In this document: positions 24,171 to 36,182 of the stretch, in pieces
Position numbering within the stretch: position 1 is the stretch's first letter
Layout: each line of letters starts with the position of its first letter
From: Malus domestica
Lineage: Eukaryota; Streptophyta; Magnoliopsida; Rosales; Rosaceae
Assembly: GCF_042453785.1 (NCBI RefSeq)
Contig: NC_091667.1
Span: 36,448,001 to 36,512,000 of the forward strand
Length of the DNA: 64,000 bases
Direction of reading: 5' to 3'
Translations under genes and position numbers: made by a program
The notes under the pieces: generated by a model
Told to the model about the DNA's origin: nothing
The model's input: the letters and a program-made list of their open reading frames with translations, nothing else
The model's database searches: none

Positions 24171-25000
24171 TGTTGGAGTTTGAATGAAATTTCAACTCAA
24201 ATGTGGGGTATTGTTGGAAATTTGAGTAGTTTGAGTAGAAATTTCTTTGTCCCACATTGGTCATTCCCAAAAGATTTTATCACTTTATAAGGCTTTATCC
24301 TTTATAAAAAGTGATTGGAGTAATAGGCCTGGAGACTAAAATTGGGCTCACCTTTGGGGTTGGGCTTTGGGGTGTACTAATTAATTGGTAATTAATATAT
24401 ATAATTAATTATAATTAATATATATTTAATATATATTTAATTGTCAAAAGATGGGCCTTGGGCTCTAATAATTAAATTAATTAATTATTTTTAATTTCGA
24501 ATTTAAATTAATTAATTATTTATTCTTACCAACAGACTCATCTTTTCAGATGAAGTCTGAAGTGTGAAAACGCAGAAACAAAAACACCATTTTCAGCAGA
24601 TGTCTCCCAACAGATGCATTCCTTCCTCATACCTGTTGCGAACAGGTATAATCACATTATATATACATCCATCTGCATGGCATTTACAACACAGAAAAAT
24701 CATAAATCTTCTCCTGCAATCATAAACATCCTTTCTGAGAGAACCACATTAATATTCGCCAGAAGTCAATTTTCCAGTGCTGAAATTTCTGACTTAGATC
24801 GTTGAATCCTGGTGAAGCAGACGTCCGTAGAACTACAAGCACTGAGTAGGGACGAAATTTCTGTTTCAAGGACATTGCGGTACGCAAGCCTCGATCTTGA
24901 AGTTGTCTGTTTTTATAATTCGTATTCTAATTTATATTATGTTAATTCCTATTGCATTTATTGTTTATTAGTATCACAGATTGTTGACTTATATCCAACA
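24171..25000 (+). mobile_element. Solo LTR (fossil LTR retrotransposon) in block B
   Basis: An 830-bp unit, TGTTGG...CCAACA, plus orientation. It has a perfect 5-bp target duplication actac at 24166-24170 and 25001-25005; block A shows the empty site near 15528. Same family as 16110-16845, with an additional stretch near its left end. A TATA-like segment (tcctttataaaaagtgatt) lies near 24300. Confidence 0.92.
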
Positions 25001-25121
25001 ACTACTACTTTAAGCACTACACATACATACGTACATATAGGCAGCTTGTAGCACGCCTATATATTTTATTTATTTATTTATCTATAATATATATTCAATA
25101 CTTGAATATGTTGTCTTCGAG

Positions 25122-25344
25122 AGAGAGGTGGATTGTCTGTCATCCCATTTCCATACTTTTTCTATCCTCTCATGTTTATGTGGTCACGGTTAAGATACAT
25201 CAACATTTTATATTGATTTTTTTATAAAAATAATAAAACAAAAAGTAATAGGAATATAAAATGTTGACGTGGTTTAACCGTGACCACACAAAACAGGAGG
25301 TAAGGGGAAAAGTATGAAAATGGGAGGGCAGACAATCCACCTTC
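25122..25344. mobile_element. MITE with about 80-bp TIRs and 9-bp target duplication
   Basis: Inverted ends read gaggtggattgtctg ... gtggtcacggtta ... caacattttatat on both sides. The direct repeat gtct(t/c)cgag occupies 25113-25121 and 25345-25353, and block A has the empty site at about 15652. The 9-bp duplication fits a Mutator-type origin. Confidence 0.85.
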
Positions 25345-25353
25345 GTCTCCGAG

Positions 25354-25541
25354 CTACAGGAGGTGAGGCTTCTCCAAGTCCTCAATGCTGGTAGGACGGA
25401 ACCAAGCCTTCTGCTCCAGCAGCGAGGATCCCTCACCACCATCATGGGGTGGAACCGTCCTCCCTGCCTGCAGAAGAAGTATGTTCAGCTTCAGGACCGA
25501 ATACCCTGGTGTGGGGGTTTGGAGCCCAGTTCTTGTCATAG
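25354..25541 (-). pseudogene. 3' scrap of the LEA-like gene, copy B
   Basis: Carries the same internal deletion and the same new upstream sequence (25542-25796) as the copy at 15663, so the deletion predates the duplication of the block. It retains the [20 protein letters not shown] end. Confidence 0.85.
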
Positions 25542-26242
25542 TCTGCTTTCTTAGGTAAGGTTTAGTTTCTTTACTATAAGGATAAGGACGGTTATTGCTC
25601 TGTCCCAACATTCCACCGGAGTAAGCTACTAACTTGTTTATCAGTAGTAGTTAACGAAGGGAAATAAGACCATTTAATGTCTATAAGTGAAGATTGGATG
25701 GATGCCCACTCCTTGGGTATGCTTTGTGCCGGTGTTCGTGGTATGTTGGTTTTTCTGTCCTCGTGGGGAAAGACGGGATTGGCGCATCTCAGATGTTAAG
25801 TAATGTATACATGTCACATTAACTAATAAATTTATCTTATTAAACTTTGATTGTACGCATCATTCATTGCGTGATATTGTAAGCAAATGTAGTACAAAAA
25901 TATGATCTCACTAACATTACTCGAGAAAAATAAAATAAGGTCACAAGCATATCCTTGTATTTCATAGAAAAGATACCGTACAAATACACAGCACATAGAC
26001 ATAGGTACATAACCATTAAGTTGCATACAATATGTAACGCAGTAAGCTCCAGCTCTGCTACCAACTATAGAATGATATGATTCTATCAACATCAACATCA
26101 ACCCAGTACTACTGCTTGTATTCTATATGTGACACAGAATACTAAACATACATACATATATATAGGCAGTCTGCAGCACTCCTATATATTCGATTTATTT
26201 ATATTTCTATAGTATTCAATACTTGAATATGTTGTCTCCTAG

Positions 26243-29200
26243 TTACAGGAGGTGAGGCTTCTCCAAGTCCTCGATGCTGGTAGGACGGAACCAAGCCTTC
26301 TGCTCCAGCACCGAGGATCCCTCACCACCATTCACTGGGGAGGAACCTTCCTCCCTGCCTGCGGAAGAAGTATGTTCAGCTTCAGGCCCGAATACCCCAG
26401 TGTGGGGGTTTGGAGCCCAGTACTTGTCAGGTTGGGGCGGGATCACATCATCTGGAACAACGCTAGGTCGAATCTGCTCATCTGGGTTCTTGTCATAGAT
26501 TGAGGTGTGAGCAGCCCTCCTGAATATCAATACATACAAGCAAATGGTCAATTATGTACATACTTGACCATTGGAAACGTAATCACAAAGATTAGTATAA
26601 TAGCATAACGACTTGGTGATGTTATAAGATTCGCGTCACTCAGATGTAAGACTTCTACAACATGATATTTAAAATTAGGCCAAACTTAATTGAGACAGCA
26701 GCTGAGTGCGCTTGGCGGCTAATATTTATAGTTCTAAGAAAAAGAAAACTAAAAGTAAAAGCACTTATTTCCCACTCTTGCTAATGACGTCCTAAGACAC
26801 GATTTCTTCCCAATATTAAACAAAACGCCATTTAAGAAAGGATGAACGAACCAATTAGAAATATACACACAAAGGGTATGGAAGCGAATTTAAAAACATT
26901 GCAGCTTAAGCTAGCATGTTTGAAAGATAGGGACAGGACAGACAGCTTTGCTTTACCACAAATGCACCATCTAGCCAGTTATTTTCAACTTTTCAAAGGA
27001 TAACAATGTCCCACCATCTTTTGTACTCTTTACCTGCTTACCAAACAAGTTGGGCATTCCTTACCAAAAAAAATGTTGGCCATCGGTTTTATCTTAATTA
27101 GATTCCCTAATGGCCAAAGCATAAAAGGATTTGCTTAAGGGTAGGTGTCAATGTCATGCCAACACCCAAACAAAATATTCAAGTCACATGACCCCAACCC
27201 ATGTTATTTAATAAAAGATAATGATCACCTACCAGCTGACCCAACAATTTTTATATTCCAGTGTTAATATTGTCATTTAGTATTACAATTTAGTAATATT
27301 CATGTTCATTAGTAAGTGAGATGTCTTAGGTTTAATTCTTGCAAATTTGATCCCCATTAATGCTAGCCCATTATAAAACTTAGCTCACTCTCCCGCTCGC
27401 TTAATATAGATAATATCGTTTGTTTTTAAAAATAAAAAATAAAAATACTAGTATGATATTCCATTTCGCACACTGCATTTCACCGGCCCATTGTCCTCAA
27501 GCAGGCATGCGGGTATTATGTATGTATAAGGTCATTCATACGAATAAATGAATTATACACCAAATATCTGACGAAAGAAAAATAAAAAATCTTCATGGTC
27601 AAAGTAAGTGGACTGGTAATGTTAATGTTAAAAGCTACCAAAAGTCGAGTTTGAACTTTGACCGCACCATTCATTTATCAAGAAATATCAGAGCCGCCCA
27701 AGTAGGCGAAAGATTTTTCAGCGTCATCGTCACACGTGATACATCAGGTATTTTTTTATACATTGTAGGATATACGTGTTAAAAGATTAACATAGAAACA
27801 CATGATGTACCATTTATGTTCCTGTCACAACTAAAAATTTATCCAAGTAGGTGACAAGTATGATACTGTGGACGGTGGATGGTGGAGTCCCACATTTCCG
27901 TTATTATTAAGGAAAATTAATAAAAAAAGGTTTGAAAACTTTAAGTTTTAACGATAAGGATAAAATAAAAGATAAAATAAATAGTACTAGAATTGACTTT
28001 TTAATGTAAAAATGTGATTTTTCTTTAAACTGAACAGTACCGAATGCTTTTAAAGCTCTCTTATTATTATACGGAAAACTCTCAGCCCAAAACATGTCTG
28101 TCTTCATGCACATGAGTAGAAAACAAAAGATATCGGAACCCAGAAACAAAAACAAAAACAGATTACAGTCATACAATTGGATCTATCTCGAGAAGAAGGA
28201 AATAAAAACGATCTGAAATTGCAAATGCAACCTAGGCACATAAAAATTTGTAAGTTGATATTTCACCAAAAGATCTTGCCATGAAAAGGACACTAGATTT
28301 TAGGCATATGCACATCCGCATCCACATGTCACAATTGAAAGTTTACACTGCCACATAGATAATTTGAAAAACAAAACCACCCTAAGATATAGATCCGCAA
28401 AAGATCTAAGGATTTCCTAATATAGAATAAGATTCTCTCCGGATTTCTTCTTTCGTTCAACCAAAAATTGAACGGTTAGGAATTAATCTTTTCATTTTCA
28501 CTGTTCTTCTTCTTCCTCTTCTCACTCTCACTCTCCGACTCTCTTCTTCATCTCTCTTTCTCTGACTCTCTTCTCTCTCTATCTTCTCCATCTCTCACTC
28601 AGCTTGATCCGAAGGATCCGGATGGAAGGTATCCGGAAACGATCTCAGTCCCCCAAATATGATTATCACCATGGTTAAATCCAAAAAAGAAACCCTAATC
28701 GTAATTATGTTGCTAAATTACCAAAAGTGACATCTTTTTCCTCTTATTATATTAACGAACGGTGGAGATTGTCCAATGAGAAGCCTAGTCAGTGGCGTGT
28801 CCTTATCGAAACCCCGCACCCAGGGAGTACCACGGCTAACTGGCCCCTTGGTACGAAAAATGCCCATAAACATTATTTAATTTTGTTTCTAAACTTTTTT
28901 CTTTTCTTCCCTAAAAAATATTAGTCATAAAACAACAAAATATCGATAAAAACGAAGCTGAAAATAGATCTAAAATTCTACCGAGCTTCCAAGCATCTTG
29001 TATTCCAAAATATTTAATAGTGAGATCTTAGTCATCATATTTTTGGTTAAATGATCTAACGGTTAAAAAGTCAGGACATGCAGAGTATAATACAAAGTCC
29101 CAAAATGGAAACAGAAAAAGCGATTCATTCAGAGGAGAATCTCACACCACAATCACAAAAAAAGGAAGGGATATATTTCAGTCACACTTAATTAATCATA

Positions 29201-29509
29201 TATTCTGTTTAGTAAATTTCAACCTTTTTTTGTAGAAATTAAAGCAAATTTTCCAAACGGTAAACTACCGAGACAACTAAGATGATCAGATCGCAGCTTC
29301 TTCAACACGAAAATATTAACTAACAGATCAAAATTTCCTAGAAATTAGAGAAATTAAACGCAAATACAGACGCGAAAAAGCTCGAATCAAACGCAAAATG
29401 GATACCTGAGAGTGAGAGCAGAGAGCTGAGCTGAATCGCGCGTTCGGATCTCGTTGATAAGTCGCTTCCCCAAGCTCGCGATCCCTCGACTGCTCGAATT
29501 GGCGGCCAT
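26243..29509 (-). CDS. LEA-like protein, At5g17165 type
   Basis: Two exons, 29406-29509 and 26243-26519, join in phase to 126 residues. The N-terminus MAANSSSRGIASLGKRLINE looks like a mitochondrial or plastid presequence. The mature part carries the family blocks [38 protein letters not shown] and [19 protein letters not shown]. Arabidopsis relatives are annotated as late embryogenesis abundant proteins, thought to protect under desiccation; direct evidence is thin. The intron of 2.9 kb is long for this small gene and holds a SINE and a MITE. It is the only complete copy here; two scraps lie downstream of its 3' end. Its neighbour 10 kb away is ENH1-like, matching At5g17165/At5g17170 order. 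Confidence 0.85.
27303..27432 (+). mobile_element. Degenerate tRNA-derived SINE in the LEA intron
   Basis: Reads agtaagtgagatgtcttagg, ttaattcttgc, tgctagcccattataaaact and tagataatatcgtttgtt, matching the family of 13975 with loss of the head. Confidence 0.65.
27905..28080 (+). mobile_element. MITE in the LEA intron, same family as the one split at 31917/39735
   Basis: Shares aaggaaaattaataaaa, ggtttgaaaactttaagttt, taacgataagga and tgactttttaatgtaaaaat with the MITE hit by the LTR element. Its right end is diverged. Confidence 0.75.
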
Positions 29510-29604
29510 ACAAGTGAAAGACTAAGCGCAAGTGTATAGAGAGAAAGAAGGAGTGAGGGATCGTTGGCTTTTATGTGTAAAATGGTTTGGCTGATGAGGC
29601 CGTC

Positions 29605-29611
29605 TTATATA
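29605..29611 (-). promoter_or_regulatory. TATA box of the LEA-like gene
   Basis: TATATAA on minus (ttatata on plus), about 97 bp upstream of the ATG at 29509. Confidence 0.6.
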
Positions 29612-31700
29612 GTGGAAGCTGGAAGGTGGTGTCTAATATTTTACGTCCACCTGCCCCAGCAGACTCGCTTTTTTGTATGCCACCTACCCGCCCACCGTAC
29701 TCTTTGCTAATTGCTAGTACGAAGCGGCGTCGTTCTCTTTGACGGTTGGGTTTGTTTTGCGCGTCCAAGTCGCGACTTGGTCGAACATTCTCGCTTTAGT
29801 GTTTTAACGGTGTTTTTTTGAGGCGTTTGTAATTATGTGGTGGCGTTTGGTCATTGGCTGGTGTTTTTACAGTTATTGAGTTCTGCCTTAAAACTATTTA
29901 GACGCACAAAATCGACACTTTTAATAACATGTCCTCTTGTCTAAAATGATATTTTTTACTATGTTCTAAAATATCCATAATATCCCGATATTTCCATCGA
30001 AATTTATGTGTTTTTGGACTACTGATATTTTTTTGGACTACCGATATTTTAGACCTTGCTAAATCACTCATGTATCTTACCATGCAATGTATAAAGTGTA
30101 AAATATTGTACTAATTCATTATATATAAATGATTATGGTGTGTTTAAACTTATTTCATTAATTACTACATATTTTCTACACTTACAATGTTTGTCAGCTC
30201 GCTATATAATCAACTTAAATAAGTTATATCTATCATGCAATGCATTTCCTTCCAATTTTTTATGATAAACTAATAGATAATTGATTAAATAAACATCCTG
30301 CAAAGTTTCAATAAAACTTTCCAAGTTTTTCTTACAATTTCCGTGATTTTTATTCAATTTTTATCGATATCGATAATATCCCGATATTTCCATCGAAATT
30401 TCCGTGTTTTTGAACTACCGATATTTCCGATATCATCGATATTTTATACCTTGCTTTTTACCTCTATTAGACATTGGGTAATTTTTTTTATTCTAAAAAA
30501 AGAGGACTAACTGGTGGTTTCGTTACAGCAATCTACCTTTTTTAGTGCAAAATAGACTCACAAAGGCATTTTAGTTTCCCCTGACCCCATTGATGCTAAC
30601 TGTATGAGTGCATATATTTGTACCACATTTTGTGTACTTAGAACTCACATTTAACAAACACGTAATTAACAACGTGATTTGTATTATTGAGGTTCATAAG
30701 ACATGGAGGTTTACGTGTACAAATGGTCAAATGAATTGTCATTTGTACTAGCTGGTAATATCCATGTTCACGTAAACAGTTATACTCATAATCATGTATT
30801 TATATAAACGGTTATCTATAATTGTAATCATTAAATTTAGCACAATTACTCATATCCGCGAATATTTTATCAATTCCTATTTACGCTCCAAAGTCCAGTG
30901 GTCGTTTATTGACTGCTAGTTGATTAACTATGGCCAACAACTCTACCTACAACCTCTCCGCTTGAGTGAAATAGAATCTTTTTGTTCATGTATTTCTAAA
31001 TCTCAAGTTTAATAATCACTTAATTATTAGAAAAACAAAAGGAATGCTAATTAACAATTGAAAGTCCTTTTTATGCTTGGATGGAACTCGAATATTCCCT
31101 AGCAAGCATGGCATTATACCAAAACCCACATGTTTAGGCATACATCAAGTCTTTGGTCTCTTACAAGTTATAAAAAAATTCTTAAAATGTTATGTTTGCA
31201 TCAATCTCGAGTTCAAAGATAAGCATATCTTACACTTTTCTAACAAGCGTGCGTGCCAAAAAAAAAAAAAGAAGAAGCAAAGATTTTATAGTTCCCACAA
31301 ATGTGGCCAATTGGTAAGTGAAATTAACAAAAATGGTTCAGTCTTTTGTTACTAGTACTGTACAACCAAGTAATCACGAGTGTCGAACGCTAGAATTTAT
31401 CGGGTGCCAAAACAAACGAACATATGTCGTAAAAAGAGTGTTACTTAATTATGCATTGCTGACCAAAAGTATAGGAATGAAGACATTATTGGGAAGAACA
31501 TCGCGAGGGGACACATGTGGGAGCCAAGGCATGCTAAAGGGCGGTGTCGAATGTGCACATTGCACAATGAATCAGTGACAGTTCATTTTCGTGACAAAAT
31601 CAATATCCAATAGTTATCAACCCCTTTCAGTCGTTAATTGGAAAATTAATTGCAGCAAGCGATCCCTCATGTCGCGGGTTTGGTTTGCAGAACGCACATA
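29612..31700. other. Intergenic with a degenerate repeat pair
   Basis: A direct repeat of about 90 bp at 29965-30060 and 30362-30457 (aatatcccgatatttccatc, aaattt(a/c)(t/c)gtgtttttg, ctaccgatattt, accttgct) suggests terminal parts of an AT-rich transposon. The rest shows no gene. Confidence 0.55.
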
Positions 31701-31708
31701 TACAAGGA

Positions 31709-31866
31709 CGAAGGCATGCAAGTTGTAATTTACTTTGGCATGTCATGAGGTTACCTTGAAAAATAACTTATATGAAACGAATATGGACGAAGGCGTGCAA
31801 GTTGTAATTTACCTTTGGCATGTCATGAGGTTACCTTGAAAAATAACTTAGATGAAACGAATATGA
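31709..31866 (+). repeat. 79-bp tandem duplication
   Basis: Two near-identical units, cgaaggc(a/g)tgcaagttgt through atgaaacgaatatg, lie head to tail at 31709-31787 and 31788-31866. Confidence 0.85.
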
Positions 31867-31936
31867 TAAGGCGACAATGTCACAAAACAATGATGTGGCA
31901 CCATATGAGAAAATTCAAAGGAAAACTAATGAAAAG

Positions 31937-32678
31937 TGTGGATGCAAATTTCTTCCTCCTTGATCTTGGACAATTTTGCACCTACAAAACAATTAACACC
32001 TTAGGTTAAGGCCAAGAGCCTCACGCGCCCACGATGAATGGGGGGGCTTTGGCCGAAGAACCTCCGATGCCAAAGTTAGAATTTAGAGAGAAAGAGTGTT
32101 TAGAGAATTTTGGGATTTTTGCCAAAGTGTTGGAATTAGCTTTTTGGTGAGAATTTGAGTATATTTATAGGGATAGGAGGTGTCTAGGGTTTTTAGGTTT
32201 AATTTAGGTTTAATTAGCCAATTTATTTGGCTATTAAACATAAGATGAATGTTTTGGTGGTTTTTGAATTTATTGGGTAATAAAAAGGAAGAAATGGTGA
32301 AAAAGGTAGAAAAAAGTGATGGATTAGGTTTTGAAATGGGGATAGCCGGCCATGTGGTGTTTTAGGGTTGAATTGGATGTATTTTGTAGTTATTTGGATA
32401 TAATGGATGGTTTAATTGACAATTAATGGGTTAATTAGGCAATAAACCCATTAATTAGCCAATTAACATAATTTAAAAGGAATGTGTTTGGGAATTACCT
32501 TGTAGAAAGGATTTGATGAGATGGACTTTGAATTGTTACCTATTTTGGACACTTCTGTCTTGGTTGAAAGAGGGTTGCCCGCTGCTTGCGCGTAGGAACC
32601 TCGTTGTACTGCAAGGGTATTTTTGTCATTTTTGTCCAAAAATCCACGTGTCGCCCTGTGAATATTTTTGGCTCCACA
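31937..32678 (-). repeat. Downstream (3') LTR of the gag-only element
   Basis: 742 bp, near-identical to 38858-39599. It contains the clustered motifs ccgatgccaaagttagaat and ccacgtgtcgccctgtgaa. Confidence 0.95.
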
Positions 32679-33359
32679 AATGCCCCCACACCTGTTGGGC
32701 TGCTCGCAGAAAAGGGCAGCAGGTGTAGAGATCTTCTTGCTTTAGGAAACTTAGGACTGCTTCCTATTTTGATGTAGATTATCTCTTTAATAGGAAATTA
32801 GATCCTTCTAGGAAAGGGAAATAAATTTCTCTCAAAGCTTATTTAAATCCACCTTAAGTGGGTTATTAAATCAACTTTGGAGAGCGATTTATTCTACCCT
32901 ACAAGAGAGAGATAGCTTAGAGGATATTTGTTCCCCCTCCTCTAGCAATCTTCTACATCTTGCCCGTGCAAAGGACCGTCTTTCGTTGATTTCTTCGTCT
33001 TCTTCGTGGATAGTGCTACCGCGGGGCAGTCGTCGGGGTGGTGCGGCACGTCAGCTGGCATGGGCCAGGAGTCGACTCGGCATGGGCCGATGAGGTATTG
33101 CGGCAGGGACCACTGCTTTAAGCTGCTCGACTTGGCTAGAACCAAGGGCAGCTTGTGTGGCTGGGACCTCGAATTGTGGCAATGGGGCGCAGTGTTAGGC
33201 AAGTCACATGGCTCATGTCTTTTTAGGCTTTTGGACATGACTCGAGCTAGGCTGGTGATTGAGAGAAATGAAGAGGTTGCGAACCTCATGAACTGCTGGA
33301 ATGTTGGGTTGAACTTCCCTGCTAGGTACCACGAATGACGTTGGCTACTTTAACTCTTT

Positions 33360-34170
33360 TCATTAGGAGAAACGTGGGATGTTCCCAAAAGATGAGGGGA
33401 ATAGGATCAAAGCGGATGCACTGGCTCGTCCAATTACTGTTGTGGATCCTACTGCAAGTGAAGGTGGGAAAATGGATCTTTTCTGCTTGCTCAAGAGATG
33501 CCGGTTGAGAAAAAACCAAAGACTTCTTTCGCTGCTCATGAGGGTCCGTTTGCTACCAAGAGGTATGTGATTGACATGACTTCTTCCAATGGGAAGAAAT
33601 GTAAGGCTGCTAGATCTGAGCATGTGGCGTCTTCCATGTTGAGAATGGCTAGTACAATTGTGGATAAGATTACTCAGCGTAAAGGTTTTATCATGCCCCC
33701 AGTGCCGAAGTCTGTACCAGGACGTTCTTTGGGAGCCAAGTCCGGTTCACCTTTGTAGAGACTTGCTATTATGAAGAGTGGTAAGGTGGACTCTGCTGCT
33801 AAAGTGGCGCCAAAGCCTGCTCCCTTTGCTGCTGAGATTGATTCGCCTCAGATTCAAGATCTTAAGCTTGCAATTTCTGAGATTCATTTCGCTACTTATG
33901 CTAAGAAGAGAGCGGATGAGCTGCAGCGCGTCCGTGTTAGTCTGCTTAAGAAGAATGAGCAACTGAAGGGTGAGAAGGATGGGCTTGAGGTTTTAAGACC
34001 TTCTCTATTTCTCCGGAAGACTTGCTTGCTTTTACTTTTAAGGCTTCCATTAGTGAAGTAGTTGGAGAAGTTAGTGCCCAGACTGGGGCAGCCAGGGGTG
34101 AAGCGTCGGATGATGCCGCTGCTAAGAGCGTTACGGCTGTTGAAGGTGTGGCGACCGAGTAGTCGTGGGA
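33360..34170 (+). pseudogene. Antisense ORF remains inside the gag-only element
   Basis: On the strand opposite to gag, between gag and the 3' LTR, lie several open stretches with coding character: a Lys/Ser-rich part (EKKPKTSFAAHEGP) and a coiled-coil-like part (KKRADELQRVRVSLLKKNEQ). Antisense ORFs in this position are known in Tat-lineage Ty3/gypsy elements. It is broken, with a few breaks. Function unknown. Confidence 0.5.
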
Positions 34171-36182
34171 TGTCCAAGCTGCTGTAGTGTAGTATTTTAG
34201 GTAGCCTTTAGGATTTTCTTTGTTTTTCCTTGTAGCTTTTGTTTTGCTTGAACTCCTTCAGCCTTTGCTAGTTGTTTATAAACATGTTTTCCTTCGTTTT
34301 TCTTCATCTTCACTTCTTTTGTTCATGCCCTAACCTTTAGACTTGATAGACCAGTGGCAGGCATGCTACTTTTTTATAAGCAGACAAACTCGCGTAGCCT
34401 ATGCAGCCGTAGGTGTTGGTGTAGAACTTTGCAAAGTTGTTAGCCATAGGGTTGGCAGCCGGATGCCTTACTTACAGAAGCAGACAAGTCCGCGTAACCA
34501 CTAGGCTGTTAACCTTGACTTTCTTCAATTCCGTAGGTTACGTAGCAAGTATCACAACACTTTAGGACTTGGTGTATGTTGTTCCGCGCTTGGCAGAGGT
34601 GAAGCTTATCAACTACGTAGCATGTCGGCAGTGGATAAAACTTCGTATATGCGCGCTAGCTTGTTTAACCTTTCACAAGAATGTGCGGTTGTATAAGTCT
34701 AGTGCGGCTTCACTGCTCGAAGGGCAAGCCGTAGGCAGTCTTCCGGAATCCGTAGGCTACCTTAGTGCACTCGGTAGCAGCTTTAGGATTCCAGGGCAGC
34801 CGTCCATCGGATGTACTGCGTAATGTGCCCTCTCCGTCTCTAGGGCCCGGTTCCCCACGGATTAGGCCAAGAGACCCAAAATCCTTCAGTTAGCTAAGCC
34901 TTGAAAAAGACCATTGCGGCTACTTCTAGGAATCCCGGCGCAAGCCATTGTGCATCTAGTTATACTAGGGCAGCCAGGCTCATCCACGTCTGGATATTCG
35001 GAGTGTAAAGTTTATCCTCCCGTCTTGGAGAGCTGACCCATATGGGTGTCGGAGAATTGGTTTACCCTCTCGCACTGGAGAGCATGGTTGGTCCCTCGGG
35101 GGGCGCAATTCCTGCGATGAGTCCCTAAGAATGGCGCAGTCTTCTTTTGAAGTGCAGGAGTGATTAGTTGTTGTAAGCATACAGCCAAGCCAAGTTGTGA
35201 TTACTTCTAAATTCCTCATTGAAAAACGAGTGAAACGAACGAGAACTTTAGCTGTAAGGTAGGAACTGCATAACAACTGGATAGTCCTCAGCTTGTGAGG
35301 TGGTGCCCGTCGAGCTTATTGAGTCTTCGGGTTTTGATGTAGCGGGAGGTCACACATGGTACTTCTTCAGATTGTAGGCCATCCATTTCTTTTCAATCTT
35401 TTTGCCGCTTCATGGTGGTGAGGGTGTAATTACTCTTGCCCCTTACTCTGCTGATCTTGTACGGACCTTCCCAGATGGGATCCATCTTTTTGGAGCCTTC
35501 TCTGCCGGCAGTGATGAAGGCTTTTCTGCGTCGTCGACATGCAAATGCCAGAAGTCTCCATCGGGTGGAGTAAGCGCAGCTAGAGTGTGCTCGGCTACTT
35601 CTGAGGCATCGTTGGGCCGCTCTGTTGCGTCACCTAGGCTCGGCGTGAAGACGCAGTAGGGAGCTGTGGAGATGGGGCCATGTCATACGCAACAGGAGAT
35701 GCTCAACTGCCGGTATTGGGCCACTCTAGAGTTGAATCATTGAGCAAGGGTCGGCTAGGGCCGTGTGATGCGCAGCAAGAAATGGTACTCAACTGCCGGT
35801 ACATGTTGCTCCTATGTAGAATCTTTTAGGGTGACGAGGACAAAACTTGCTTTCGAGTGTGTCCTTCCAGTGTTGCGTTCGTCATAAAACTTTACATCCG
35901 CCAGGGTCTACGCCTTTATCGTCGCGCGTCTGGATTGGGCAGAATAGTACGTCATTAGGATGATTGCATGCGTTTGAAAGTAAAACTTGTGTTTCTGGGT
36001 TGCAACAACTATCGCCAAAGTTAGCTTTTGAATTTTTAATAACATCGAGGAGAGCTTTTGAACTGTAGAATACAGGTAACTGTGGAATACAGGTAGTTGG
36101 GCCCCCATCTCTTCTCGCATGATGGTAGAGCTTATTGCTACTTTAGATATCGTCAAACATGTGAATAAGTCATCCGCTGCTT

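Larger units (their letters stand above)
21405..26050. repeat. Segmental duplication, copy B
   Basis: Homologous to 13790-17050, but longer because of four later insertions: a long-TIR element (21631-22561) with a nested MITE (21659-21860), a solo LTR (24171-25000) and a MITE (25122-25344). Its right end runs on into the native 3' flank of the intact LEA-like gene. Confidence 0.9.

Noticed and set aside
32680-36180. Search for pol of the LTR element on both strands
   Set aside because: No reverse transcriptase, RNase H, protease or integrase motif could be read; the element is treated as gag-only.
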